Shown here one piece after another: positions 9,936 through 18,158 of a DNA stretch of 64,000 nucleotides (the first letter of the stretch is position 1; every line of letters begins with the position of its first letter). The position numbers and the translations under genes were made by a program. The notes under the pieces were generated by a model that was given only the letters and a program-made list of their open reading frames with translations, had not been told where the DNA came from and did not search any database. This stretch comes from Streptomyces mangrovisoli (GTDB lineage Bacteria > Actinomycetota > Actinomycetes > Streptomycetales > Streptomycetaceae): the NCBI RefSeq assembly GCF_000974985.2, contig NZ_LAVA02000030.1, forward strand, positions 62,001 through 126,000. Reading direction: 5' to 3'.

Positions 9936-10601
9936 TCAGCGTTCTGGTTCGCGTTCCAGGACTACTCGGCCGCCTATCTCCACCCAGCCGTACGGCTGGG
10001 GGGCCGTCAGGAGTTGGGAGCCCGCGCCCTGGGTGATGTTGAGCGCGCGGCCCAGGCGGTCGGTGAGCAGCAGGGCCGCCGCTCCGGTCGCCTCGTCCTC
10101 GTCGATGCCGTCGTCACGGCCCGGGAAACCGCGGGCGCGGACGCGGCCCGCCGCCTCGTCCTGCCAGGCCCAGGCGTAGATCCACTCGCCGGGCGGCGGC
10201 ACGGGCAGTGCGTCGACCTCGGCCGCCGTGGCGTACTGGCGCAGGGTGCGCGGCGGAGCCCACTCGGGGCGCGCCTCGATCCAGCTGAACTCGCCGTCCA
10301 GGCGTGCCCCGACCGGCCCGGCGGGTGTGACCAGCTCCTCCACGTCCAGCAGCCAGGCGGTGCCGACGCAGGGATGACCGGCGAAGGGCAGCCGCGTGGA
10401 CGGGGTGTAGATGTCGATGATCCCGCGCTCGGGGTCGTCCACGAAGACGGTCTCGCTGAAGCCCAGCTTCGCGGCGAACTCCTGCCGCTCGCTCCGCTGC
10501 GGGATCGCCGCCCCGTTGCGGACGACGCCGAGCTCGTTGCCGTATCCGCCGTTCGGGGCGCAGAAGACGCGCAGCACGTCGTAGTCAGTCACGGGGGGCA
10601 T
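9936..10601 (-). CDS. PhzF-family isomerase
   Basis: A 221-residue member of the PhzF/diaminopimelate-epimerase-like fold. The catalytic Glu appears in LGFSETVFV, the GNxxAVV-like motif is GNELGVV, and the active-site loop is STRLPFAGHPCVGTAW. PhzF itself isomerises a phenazine precursor, but many homologues have unknown substrates and no phenazine genes are seen here. It is shorter than the usual 260-300 residues, mainly in the C-terminal half. It sits inside the heme block but has no iron box. Confidence 0.88.
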   Translation of the reverse strand: MPPVTDYDVLRVFCAPNGGYGNELGVVRNGAAIPQRSERQEFAAKLGFSETVFVDDPERGIIDIYTPSTRLPFAGHPCVGTAWLLDVEELVTPAGPVGARLDGEFSWIEARPEWAPPRTLRQYATAAEVDALPVPPPGEWIYAWAWQDEAAGRVRARGFPGRDDGIDEDEATGAAALLLTDRLGRALNITQGAGSQLLTAPQPYGWVEIGGRVVLEREPER

Positions 10602-10666
10602 TCAAGCATCGCCCGCCGCCCGACGGCGCCCCGGCCGGGAGGTCGTCGGGCGGCGGTACGCGCACG

Positions 10667-12211
10667 TCAGCCCTGCGTACGCCGCCTGCGCGCGGCGAGC
10701 ACCACCCCGGCCCCGGCGACGACGGTGGCCGCGGCGGCCGCGCCGAGCGCCCCGGCGGGCACCCCGGCACCGGTCGAGGCTAGGCTGCCGAGGCCGCCCG
10801 TGGTGGAGCCGGTGACGCCGCCGCTCGCCGTGCCGGAGCCACCGTCGGACGCGCCGGAGGTGCCGTCCGTGCCGCCGTCGGAGTCGCCGTCGCCGCTCGG
10901 CAGCGTCGCGTCGTCGGTGAGCGCCACCGACAGGTCGACCGGGTCGAGCGCCGTGCCGGCGGTGTAGTAACCGCTGAACGCCTGCGCCCCGGCCTCGGTG
11001 AGGGTCGCCGTGATGTCGTCGACGGTGATGACGTCGTCCTGCGCGGTGAGGCCGGGCGAGGATGCCTTGAGGTCGGCGAGGACGACGTCCTTCGTGGTCC
11101 TGCCGAGGCTCGTCACGTCGGCGGTGAGGGTACCGGTGCCGTCGTCGAGCGTGGCCCGCAGGTCGGCGAGGGTCAGATCGAGGGCGTAGACGCCGTCGCT
11201 CTCGTGGCCCCTGAAGGTGACCGCGCCCTCGAAGGCGGCGCTGAGGGTGCCCGCCTCGGTGTCGTAGCTGCCGGTGGCGTCGGTGAAGGTGAACGGGCCG
11301 TTGTCCGCGGCCTGTCGCGCGCCGCCGGAGACGGTGATCACGCCGTTCGCCACCGGGCCCACGACATAGGTGCGGAAGGACTCCTTCACGCCCCAGCCGA
11401 GGGTGCCGTCGGCGATGTCGCCGTGGCTGGGCGCGGCGGTCTGCGAGCCGGACGGCGAGGGGTCCGTGCCGGTGGCGGTGGGCGAGGCGCTCGGGCTCGT
11501 GCCGCCGGAGGCGGAGTCGGTCGGGGAGGCCGGGTCCGTGGGGGACGCGGAGTCGGTGGCCGAGGCGGAGTCCGTCGGGGACGCCGACTCGCCCGGGGAG
11601 TCGCTGCCGGTGGGCGCGGGGGTGGTGTCACCGGGCGACGCCGAGGGGGTCTCGGTCTGGACGACCGTCAGCGGGTCGCCCGCCGCGCCCGCGTAGCCGG
11701 AGCTGCCGAAGACGTCCGCCGCCTGCGTGGTGAGCGTGGTCGCCATGTCCACCATGTCGCGGGTCACGGTGACCGTGGCGAGCGGCACGTCGTCGGTGGT
11801 GGTGCCGTTGCTGGTGACGTCCGCGGTGATCTCCGCGTCCTTGCTGTCGAACGTGACGTCGGACAGCGTGAGTTCGAAGCCGTGCAGCTGGGACGCGATC
11901 TTCAGGGCGCCCTGGAAGGCGAGGGACACGGTGTGCGCGTCGGAGTCGTAGCCGCCCGTGCCGCCGGAGAAGGTGAAGGCGCCGTTGCCCGCGGCCTGCG
12001 TGGCGCCGCCCGACGGGGTGAAGGTGCCGGCCGCGTAGGTGGTCACGTAGGTGCGGTACGACTGCTTGATGCCCCACGTCAACTCGTAGCCGCTGAGCGG
12101 TATCTCGGCCGCGGAGGCGGTCGTGGCGGCGGTCGCGGTGAGCGCGCCGGCGGTCAGCGTGACCGCGACGGCGGCGGTGAGGGCGAGGCGTCTTTGGGGG
12201 CTGGTGGGCAT
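10667..12211 (-). CDS. HtaA-domain cell-surface heme-binding protein
   Basis: A 514-residue secreted protein. A signal peptide (about 1-35) is followed by two HtaA (heme-transport-associated) domains, about 40-185 and 255-420. Each opens with an LxWGxKxSFRTYV-type motif (YELTWGIKQSYRTYV, GTLGWGVKESFRTYV). A Ser/Pro/Asp-rich linker (TDSASATDSASPTD...) joins them. After a Gly/Ser-rich stretch comes a C-terminal membrane anchor and RRRR tail; an LAST-like sequence near GSLASTGAG is seen. HtaA proteins bind heme at the envelope and pass it to HmuT. It lies 71 bp downstream of the second HtaA gene and is probably co-transcribed from the 13718 iron-box promoter. ATG 12211 has GAAAGGG upstream. Confidence 0.93.
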   Translation of the reverse strand: MPTSPQRRLALTAAVAVTLTAGALTATAATTASAAEIPLSGYELTWGIKQSYRTYVTTYAAGTFTPSGGATQAAGNGAFTFSGGTGGYDSDAHTVSLAFQGALKIASQLHGFELTLSDVTFDSKDAEITADVTSNGTTTDDVPLATVTVTRDMVDMATTLTTQAADVFGSSGYAGAAGDPLTVVQTETPSASPGDTTPAPTGSDSPGESASPTDSASATDSASPTDPASPTDSASGGTSPSASPTATGTDPSPSGSQTAAPSHGDIADGTLGWGVKESFRTYVVGPVANGVITVSGGARQAADNGPFTFTDATGSYDTEAGTLSAAFEGAVTFRGHESDGVYALDLTLADLRATLDDGTGTLTADVTSLGRTTKDVVLADLKASSPGLTAQDDVITVDDITATLTEAGAQAFSGYYTAGTALDPVDLSVALTDDATLPSGDGDSDGGTDGTSGASDGGSGTASGGVTGSTTGGLGSLASTGAGVPAGALGAAAAATVVAGAGVVLAARRRRTQG

Positions 12212-12282
12212 GGGTGTGCCCTTTCTCGTCGGTGACGGGTGAATGGATGGGGTGCGCGGGCCGGACGGGGCGGTCCGCGCGG

Positions 12283-13689
12283 TCAGTCCTCGTGCGGGGC
12301 CGTACGGCCGCGGCGCCTGCGGACGGCGGCCGTCACGGCCGCGGCGCCGACGAGCAGGGCCCCCGCGCCGAGCGCGACGGGCAGGACGGGGTGGTCGCCG
12401 TCCGGGTCCGTGGCGTTCGCGACGGGCCGGGCGGACGGGGTGGCCGACGGTGTCGACGGGTCGGGCACGCTGCCGATGTCGGGCAGCGCGGGCAGTTCGG
12501 CGTCGTCGGTGAGGGCGACGGCCAGGGACACGGGGTCCATGGCCGTGCCCGCCGGGTACATCCCGCCGAACGCCTTCGCCCCGCGGGCGGTGAGCCTCGC
12601 CGGTGCCTCGGTCACCTCGGCGAGGCCCGCGTGCGCGGTGAACCCCTTCGCGGTGAAGGTCACCAGCGGGACGTTCTCGCCGGTGGGGCCGGAGCCGGTG
12701 ACGTCGGCGTACAGCGTGCCCGAGCCGTCGTGGACGGTGACGCGCACGCCGCTGAGTGCGAGGTCGAGCCCGTGGGCGCCGGTGAAGCGCACCGCGCCGC
12801 CGAAGCGGGCGGTCAACTCGCCCTTCTTGTACGTCCCTTCGCCGGACGGGAAGCGGAACAGCGCGCCGCCGTCGCGGGCCCCGCCAGTCAGCTTCCAGGT
12901 GCCGCGCGCGATGTCGCCGGTGACGTACTCGCGGAAGGTCCGGCGCACGCCCCAGTCGACGGCGCCGTCCGCGATCGCGCCCGAGGACGAAGTCCCCTTC
13001 CTCTTCGCGGACTCGGTCGTCGTGGACTTGGTCCTCGTGGGCGTGGTCGACGGGGTGGGGGTCGCCGCGGGCCGTACGTCCGCCGCCAGGCTCACCGGGT
13101 CCAGCGCGGTCCCGGCGGTGTAGTACCCGGCGAACGACCTGGCGCCCTGGGCGGTCAGGGTGGCGGGCACGTTGTTCAGCACGACCGCCGTGCCGCCGCC
13201 CTTCATGTCGATGCCGCCCAGGGAGAGGGAGGCGAAGGGCACCTGCGAGGACGTCGTGACCGCCCCGGTGCCCTTCGCCTTGCTGACGACGTCCACGTAG
13301 AGCGTGCCGGTGGCACCGGCGATGCGGACGGTGGGGCGGCTGAGCGTGAGGTCCAACTGGTAGGCGCCGGAGGAGGTCCGGTGCCCCACGAAGCGGACCG
13401 CGCCGGCGAAGGAGGCACGGAAGGCGCCGGTGGCGCCGTCGTAGCTGCCGGTCGCCGAGGGGAAGCGGAACTGGCTGCTGCCCACGGTCGCCGCTCCCCC
13501 GCTCAGGGAGTAACTCCCCTTGGCGATGGGGCCGGTGACATAGCTCTGGAACGACGCCTTGACCCCCCAGTCGAGCCGTCCGCCCTGCACGGTGCGGCTC
13601 GCCGCGTGGGCGGCGGTGACCGGGAGCAGCAGGGCACCCAGAACGGCCGTGCACACCACGGTGATCAGGGCGCGAAGGCACGCGGGCAT
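12283..13689 (-). CDS. htaA: HtaA-domain cell-surface heme-binding protein
   Basis: A 468-residue secreted protein: signal peptide (1-29, ending AHAA), then two HtaA domains (about 35-195 and 225-390) each starting with RLDWGVKASFQSYV / AVDWGVRRTFREYV. A Ser/Thr/Lys linker separates them, and a C-terminal membrane helix with an RRRRGR stop-transfer tail anchors the protein. Role by family: capture of heme at the cell surface for HmuT. It is the first gene leftward of the divergent iron-box promoter at 13718-13736. It is clearly a paralogue of the downstream gene but well diverged. Confidence 0.94.
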   Translation of the reverse strand: MPACLRALITVVCTAVLGALLLPVTAAHAASRTVQGGRLDWGVKASFQSYVTGPIAKGSYSLSGGAATVGSSQFRFPSATGSYDGATGAFRASFAGAVRFVGHRTSSGAYQLDLTLSRPTVRIAGATGTLYVDVVSKAKGTGAVTTSSQVPFASLSLGGIDMKGGGTAVVLNNVPATLTAQGARSFAGYYTAGTALDPVSLAADVRPAATPTPSTTPTRTKSTTTESAKRKGTSSSGAIADGAVDWGVRRTFREYVTGDIARGTWKLTGGARDGGALFRFPSGEGTYKKGELTARFGGAVRFTGAHGLDLALSGVRVTVHDGSGTLYADVTGSGPTGENVPLVTFTAKGFTAHAGLAEVTEAPARLTARGAKAFGGMYPAGTAMDPVSLAVALTDDAELPALPDIGSVPDPSTPSATPSARPVANATDPDGDHPVLPVALGAGALLVGAAAVTAAVRRRRGRTAPHED

Positions 13690-13717
13690 GAAGGGTCCTC
13701 CCGACCGGACATCAAGA

Positions 13718-13736
13718 TAAGGTAAGGCTAACCTAA
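13718..13736. promoter_or_regulatory. Iron box between htaA and hmuT
   Basis: TAAGGTAAGGCTAACCTAA matches 17 of 19 positions of the iron-box consensus. It lies 29 bp upstream of htaA (minus strand) and 58 bp upstream of hmuT (plus strand), so one site can control both divergent units. Confidence 0.9.
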
Positions 13737-13793
13737 TATCTACCTAGCCTTTCGGGGAAGCCGGGGCCGGAGAAGAGAGGAACGGACGCGACC

Positions 13794-14813
13794 GTGCACC
13801 GTTTGCGCAGACGACTCGCGGGGGCCCTGCTGTGCGCCCTCGCCCTGACCGCCACGGGCTGCGGGGGCGCCACCTCCGGGTCCGCCACCGGGACCGGCTC
13901 CGGGGCCGACTCCGGCGGGACGGCGACGGCCGACCGGGTCGAGCCCCTCGCGGACACCCCCGCCCCGAAGCTTCCCGTCACCGTCCGCTCCGCCGACGGA
14001 CGGACGGTGACGGTGCGTCAGGCCCAGCGGATCGTGCCGCTCTCCGGCAGCCTCAGCGAGATCGTGTTCACCCTCGGGCTCGGCGACCGGGTCGTCGCCC
14101 GCGACATCACCGCCACTTTCGCGCAGGCCGCGAAGCTGCCGCTGGTCACCCGCAACCACGACGTCTCCGCCGAGGGCGTGCTCTCCCTGAAGCCCGACCT
14201 CGTCCTCGCGGAGACCACCACCGGACCCGACGAGGCCATGCAGCAGATACGCGCGGCGGGCATCCCGGTCCTCGTCGTCGCCCCCGCCCAGGGCTTGTCC
14301 GACGTCGGCCCGCGCATCCGGGCCGTGGCCGGCGCGCTCGGCGTCCCGGCCGCGGGCACCGAGCTGACGAAGCGCTCCGAGGCGCGGATCGCCGCCGTAC
14401 GCAAGGACGTTCCGCGCGACACCGGCAGCCCGCGGGTCGCCTTCCTGTATCTGCGCGGGTCCGCCTCCGTGTACCTGATCGGTGGCAAGGGCTCCGGCGC
14501 CACCTCACTGCTGGAGGCGGCCGGCGCGGTCGACGCCGGTGTCGAGGCGGGGCTCACCAAGGACTTCACCGCCCTCACCACCGAGGCGCTGGCCAAGTCG
14601 GCGCCGGACGCGATCCTCGTCATGACCAAGGGCCTCGCGTCGGTGGGCGGGATCGACGGGCTGCTGAAGATCCCGGGCGTGGCGCAGACCCCGGCCGGGA
14701 TGCACCGCCGGGTGGTGTCCATCGAGGACGGCGCCCTGCTCAGCTACGGCCCGCGCACCGACCAGGTGCTGAAGTCCCTGGTGACGCAGCTCTACGGGGA
14801 CGGCGCCCGGTGA
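13794..14813 (+). CDS. hmuT: Heme ABC transporter substrate-binding lipoprotein HmuT
   Basis: A 339-residue class III (FecB/BtuF-type) binding protein. A lipoprotein signal ends in LTATGC, with the lipid-anchored Cys near residue 23. The body contains RIVPLSGSLSEIVFTLGLGDRVVARD and two lobes joined by a long helix. It receives heme from HtaA proteins and delivers it to HmuUV. GTG 13794 follows AGAGAGGAA. Its stop overlaps the hmuU start (GTGA), so the two are translationally coupled. Confidence 0.95.
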   Translation: MHRLRRRLAGALLCALALTATGCGGATSGSATGTGSGADSGGTATADRVEPLADTPAPKLPVTVRSADGRTVTVRQAQRIVPLSGSLSEIVFTLGLGDRVVARDITATFAQAAKLPLVTRNHDVSAEGVLSLKPDLVLAETTTGPDEAMQQIRAAGIPVLVVAPAQGLSDVGPRIRAVAGALGVPAAGTELTKRSEARIAAVRKDVPRDTGSPRVAFLYLRGSASVYLIGGKGSGATSLLEAAGAVDAGVEAGLTKDFTALTTEALAKSAPDAILVMTKGLASVGGIDGLLKIPGVAQTPAGMHRRVVSIEDGALLSYGPRTDQVLKSLVTQLYGDGAR

Positions 14814-15832
14814 CCCGAAGACTGATCGCCCCCGGGCTGCTGCTGGCCCTGCTGGTCCTGATCCCGGTCGCGGCGGGCCTGGGCGCGTACCCCATCCCGA
14901 CGCCCGGCGTGCTGGCCTCGGTCCTGCACCGCGCCGGGCTCGGCGGCGACGCCCTCTCCCGGGTCCCGGAGTCCGTGCTGTGGGACGTGCGCTTCCCGCG
15001 GATCGTGCTCGCGCTGCTCGTCGGCGCGTGCCTCGGGTGCGCGGGCGCCCTGATGCAGGGCGTGTTCGGCAACCCGCTCGCCGAACCCGGCGTCATCGGC
15101 GTCTCCTCGGGCGCGGCGGTCGGCGCGGTCGGCGCCCTCGCCTTCGGCCTCGACGCCCTCGGCACCTGGACCGTGCCCGCGCTCGCGTTCGTCACCGGGC
15201 TCGGCACGGTACTGCTCGTCTACGCGCTGTCCCGCTCGGGCGGCCGTACGGAAGTGGTGACGCTGATCCTCACCGGGATCGCCGTGAACGCCTTCGCGGG
15301 CGCCCTGATCGGCCTCTTCCTGTTCTTCGCGGACACCGCCGCCGTCAACCAGATCACCTTCTGGCAGCTGGGCTCGCTCTCCCAGGCGACCTGGCCGAAG
15401 GTCCTCGCCGTGCTGCCCTGCGCGGCCCTCGGGCTGACGCTCGCGCCGCTGCACGCCCGCCGGCTCGACCTGCTGGCCCTCGGCGAAGGCCCCGCGCGCC
15501 ATCTGGGCGTGGACGTCGAGCGGCTGCGGATCGTGCTGATCCTCGTCGTCGCGCTGCTGACGGCGGCCGCGGTCAGCGTCTCCGGGATCATCGGGTTCGT
15601 CGGCCTGGTCGTACCGCATCTGCTGCGGATGACGGCCGGGCCCGGCCACCGGCTGCTGGTCCCGGGCAGTGCGCTGCTCGGTGCCCTGGTGCTGCTCGCG
15701 GCCGACCTCGCGGCCCGCACCCTGGCCGCCCCGGCCGAACTCCCCCTGGGCGTACTGACCGCGCTCCTCGGCAGCCCGTTCTTCTTCTGGCTCCTGCGCA
15801 GGACCCGGCGCGGGCAGGGGGGTTGGGCATGA
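14810..15832 (+). CDS. hmuU: Heme ABC transporter permease HmuU (FecCD family)
   Basis: A 340-residue FecCD-type permease with about ten membrane helices. Motifs include FPRIVLALLVGACLGCAGALMQGVFGNPLAEPGVIGVSSGA and the coupling-helix region GxxGFVGLVVPHLLR. GTG 14810 overlaps the hmuT stop. It forms the inner-membrane channel for heme with HmuV. Confidence 0.96.
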   Translation: MTRRLIAPGLLLALLVLIPVAAGLGAYPIPTPGVLASVLHRAGLGGDALSRVPESVLWDVRFPRIVLALLVGACLGCAGALMQGVFGNPLAEPGVIGVSSGAAVGAVGALAFGLDALGTWTVPALAFVTGLGTVLLVYALSRSGGRTEVVTLILTGIAVNAFAGALIGLFLFFADTAAVNQITFWQLGSLSQATWPKVLAVLPCAALGLTLAPLHARRLDLLALGEGPARHLGVDVERLRIVLILVVALLTAAAVSVSGIIGFVGLVVPHLLRMTAGPGHRLLVPGSALLGALVLLAADLAARTLAAPAELPLGVLTALLGSPFFFWLLRRTRRGQGGWA

Positions 15833-15978
15833 CCGGCCCGAACTCGGCCACCGGCGGGGCACCTTCGCCCGCCCCGCGTCCACCCGCCGCCGCGACCGTT
15901 CGCTCCGGCGTCCGCTCGCCCAGGCGTCCACCTCACCGCGGCGCCCACCCGCGCCACGCCGACCGGAGGACCCCGCCC

Positions 15979-16800
15979 ATGAGACTCGCCCTGCGCCGCA
16001 CACCCGCCGCGCCCGCCCGCCCCGCCACGGGGGACGTGCTCGCCGAGGCCGAGGATCTGCGGGTGCGGCTCGGCACCCGGGAGGTGCTGCGCGGCGTGTC
16101 GCTCACCGCGCGCGCCGGCGAAATGCTCGCCCTCGTCGGCCCCAACGGCGCCGGGAAATCGTCCCTGTTGGGCGCCCTGGCCGCCGACCTCGCGCCCAGC
16201 GGCGGCACCGTACGTCTGCACGGCCGGCCGGCCGCCGAGTGGACCGCGCACGAACTCGCGCTGCGTCGCGCGGTGTTGCCGCAGTCGGCGGCGCTCGCCT
16301 TCCCGTTCGCCGTCGAGGACGTCGTACGGATGGGACGGGCGCCGCATACCTGCGCGCCCGCCGAGGACGACGCGGCGGTGGCGCGGGCCATGGCCGCGAC
16401 CGAGGTGGACGGCTTCGCCGCGCGGCCGTTCTCCGCGCTGAGCGGCGGTGAGCGGGCCCGGGTCGCGCTGGCCCGCGTACTCGCCCAACAGGCCCCGCTG
16501 CTGCTGCTCGACGAGCCCACCGCGGCGCTCGACCTGCGCCACCAGGAGCTGGTGCTGCGGCTGTGCCGGGAACGGGCGCGCGCCGGGGACGCCGTCGTCG
16601 TGGTGCTGCACGACCTGGGGCTCGCGGCGGCGCACGCGCACCGCGTCGCGCTTCTGCGCGCCGGGCGGGTCGTCGCGGACGGGCCCCCGGCGGACGTCTT
16701 CTCCGCCGAACTGCTCTCCCGCGTCTACGACCAGCCGGTCGAGGTGTTCCCGCATCCGCGGACCGGCGCGGTCCTCGTGACCCCGCGCAGGGAGCCGTGA
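15979..16800 (+). CDS. hmuV: Heme ABC transporter ATP-binding protein HmuV
   Basis: A 273-residue ABC ATPase. Walker A is GPNGAGKSS, the Q-loop is LPQSAAL, the signature is LSGGERARVALARVL, Walker B is LLLLDEPTAALD, and the switch His is in VVLHDLGLAAAH. ATG 15979 has a strong GGAGG eight bases upstream and gives the usual length. An earlier in-frame ATG at 15829 overlaps the hmuU stop (ATGA) and has AGGGGGG in front; it would add a Pro/Arg-rich, less codon-biased 50-residue leader. I prefer 15979, but 15829 is possible. Confidence 0.93.
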   Translation: MRLALRRTPAAPARPATGDVLAEAEDLRVRLGTREVLRGVSLTARAGEMLALVGPNGAGKSSLLGALAADLAPSGGTVRLHGRPAAEWTAHELALRRAVLPQSAALAFPFAVEDVVRMGRAPHTCAPAEDDAAVARAMAATEVDGFAARPFSALSGGERARVALARVLAQQAPLLLLDEPTAALDLRHQELVLRLCRERARAGDAVVVVLHDLGLAAAHAHRVALLRAGRVVADGPPADVFSAELLSRVYDQPVEVFPHPRTGAVLVTPRREP

Positions 16801-16924
16801 CACGGCCGCAAGCCCTTGCTTAACCAACCTTTGACCTTCCTGTGAGAACCGTTTTGAGTCACCGTGATCAAGCCGTGCCCTTCGCGGTCGATGAGAGCTG
16901 AATCACGGATTAGACGGGTATCAC

Positions 16925-16963
16925 TGAGGTGAGCCTCAGATAAGTTAGGCCAGCCTCACCACA
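16925..16963 (+). promoter_or_regulatory. Two overlapping iron-box-like operators upstream of efeO
   Basis: TGAGGTGAGCCTCAGATAA (16925-16943) and the segment from TTAGGCCAGCCTCACC (16945-16963) each match 13 of 19 iron-box positions by eye, and the first has exact TGAGG/CCTCA arms. They start about 85 bp before the efeO ATG. They are weaker than the other two boxes, so the call is moderate. Confidence 0.6.
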
Positions 16964-17010
16964 TCAGCGCGGCCGCTCCGCGCCGATGCCGTCCCCTTCT
17001 TGGAGCCCGC

Positions 17011-18147
17011 ATGCGCGCCGCACGTCGCACCGTCGTCTCAGCCGTCGTCTCCGCGGCCTGCCTCACCGCCGTCACCGGCTGCACCCAGAAGAGCGCGGCG
17101 GACGACGACGCGGCCATCAAGGTCACCGCCGCCGACGCCAAGTGCACGACCTCCACCAAGTCGATACCGGCCGGCCAGGTCACGCTGAACATCGAGAACA
17201 CGGGCTCGAAGGCGACCGAGGTCGAGATCCTCTTCCCCGACGACCGGATCGTCTCCGAGAAGGAGAACATCGGCCCCGGCACCAAGTACACGCTGACCGC
17301 CGAGGTCAAGGCGGGCTCGTACGAGATCGCCTGCCGCCCCGGCATGAAGGGCCTCGGCGTCCGGCAGAAGCTCACCGTCACCGGCGGCTCGGTCGCCAAG
17401 CGCGACCCGCGCCTGGACAAGGCGGTCGCCGCCTACCGCGAGTACGCGCAGGAGCAGGCCGACGCGACGATCCCGCTGGTGCAGAAGTTCGCCGACGCCG
17501 TCAAGGCCGGGGACCTGGAAGCCGCCAAGGCCGCCTTCGCGCCCTCCCGCGTCGGCTGGGAGCGCACCGAGCCGGTCGCCGAGTCCTTCGGCGACATCGA
17601 CCCCAAGACGGACACCCGCGCCGACGGCCTGGAGAAGGGCCAGAAGTGGACGGGCTGGCACGCCCTGGAGAAGGCGCTCTGGCAGGACAAGAAGATCGGC
17701 GCCGACCAGAAGACCCTCGCCGACGAGCTGGTCAACGACCTGAAGGACTGGCAGAAGCGGGTCGGCAAGGCCGAGATCACCCCCACCTCCATGGCCAACG
17801 GCGCCAAGGAACTCCTCGACGAGGTCGGCAAGAACAAGGTCACCGGCGAGGAGGACCGCTACTCGCACACCGACCTCAGCGACTTCCAGGCCAACGTCGA
17901 CGGCGCCCAGAAGGCCTACGAGCTGCTCAAGCCGGTCGCGCAGACCAAGGACAAGGCGCTCACCACCGAACTGGACAAGCAGTTCACCGCCCTGGACACG
18001 CTGCTCGCCACCTACCACGACGCCAAGACCTCGGACGGCTTCGTGTCGTACGACAAGGTCACCAAGGACCAGCGCAAGGAGCTGTCGGACGCGGTCAACG
18101 CGCTCGCCGAGCCGCTGTCCAAGCTCGCCGCCGCCGTCGTGAAGTAA
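17011..18147 (+). CDS. efeO: Iron uptake lipoprotein EfeO (cupredoxin plus M75/imelysin-like domain)
   Basis: A 378-residue lipoprotein with lipobox LTAVTGC. An N-terminal cupredoxin domain (about 30-130, with KCTTSTKSIPAGQVTLNIENTG and EIACRPGMKG) is followed by an M75 peptidase/imelysin-like helical domain bearing the HxxE motif in GWHALEKALW (near 215). It binds ferrous/ferric iron outside the membrane and hands it to EfeU. It is first in the order efeO-efeB-efeU-lipoprotein, with an 11-bp gap to efeB. Iron-box-like sequences lie upstream. Confidence 0.95.
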   Translation: MRAARRTVVSAVVSAACLTAVTGCTQKSAADDDAAIKVTAADAKCTTSTKSIPAGQVTLNIENTGSKATEVEILFPDDRIVSEKENIGPGTKYTLTAEVKAGSYEIACRPGMKGLGVRQKLTVTGGSVAKRDPRLDKAVAAYREYAQEQADATIPLVQKFADAVKAGDLEAAKAAFAPSRVGWERTEPVAESFGDIDPKTDTRADGLEKGQKWTGWHALEKALWQDKKIGADQKTLADELVNDLKDWQKRVGKAEITPTSMANGAKELLDEVGKNKVTGEEDRYSHTDLSDFQANVDGAQKAYELLKPVAQTKDKALTTELDKQFTALDTLLATYHDAKTSDGFVSYDKVTKDQRKELSDAVNALAEPLSKLAAAVVK

Positions 18148-18158
18148 GGGACGCCGAC

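Noticed and set aside
9936-10601. Phenazine biosynthesis cluster suggested by the PhzF-like gene
   Set aside because: No phzA/B/D/E/G relatives are in the window; PhzF-fold proteins are widespread with other substrates.
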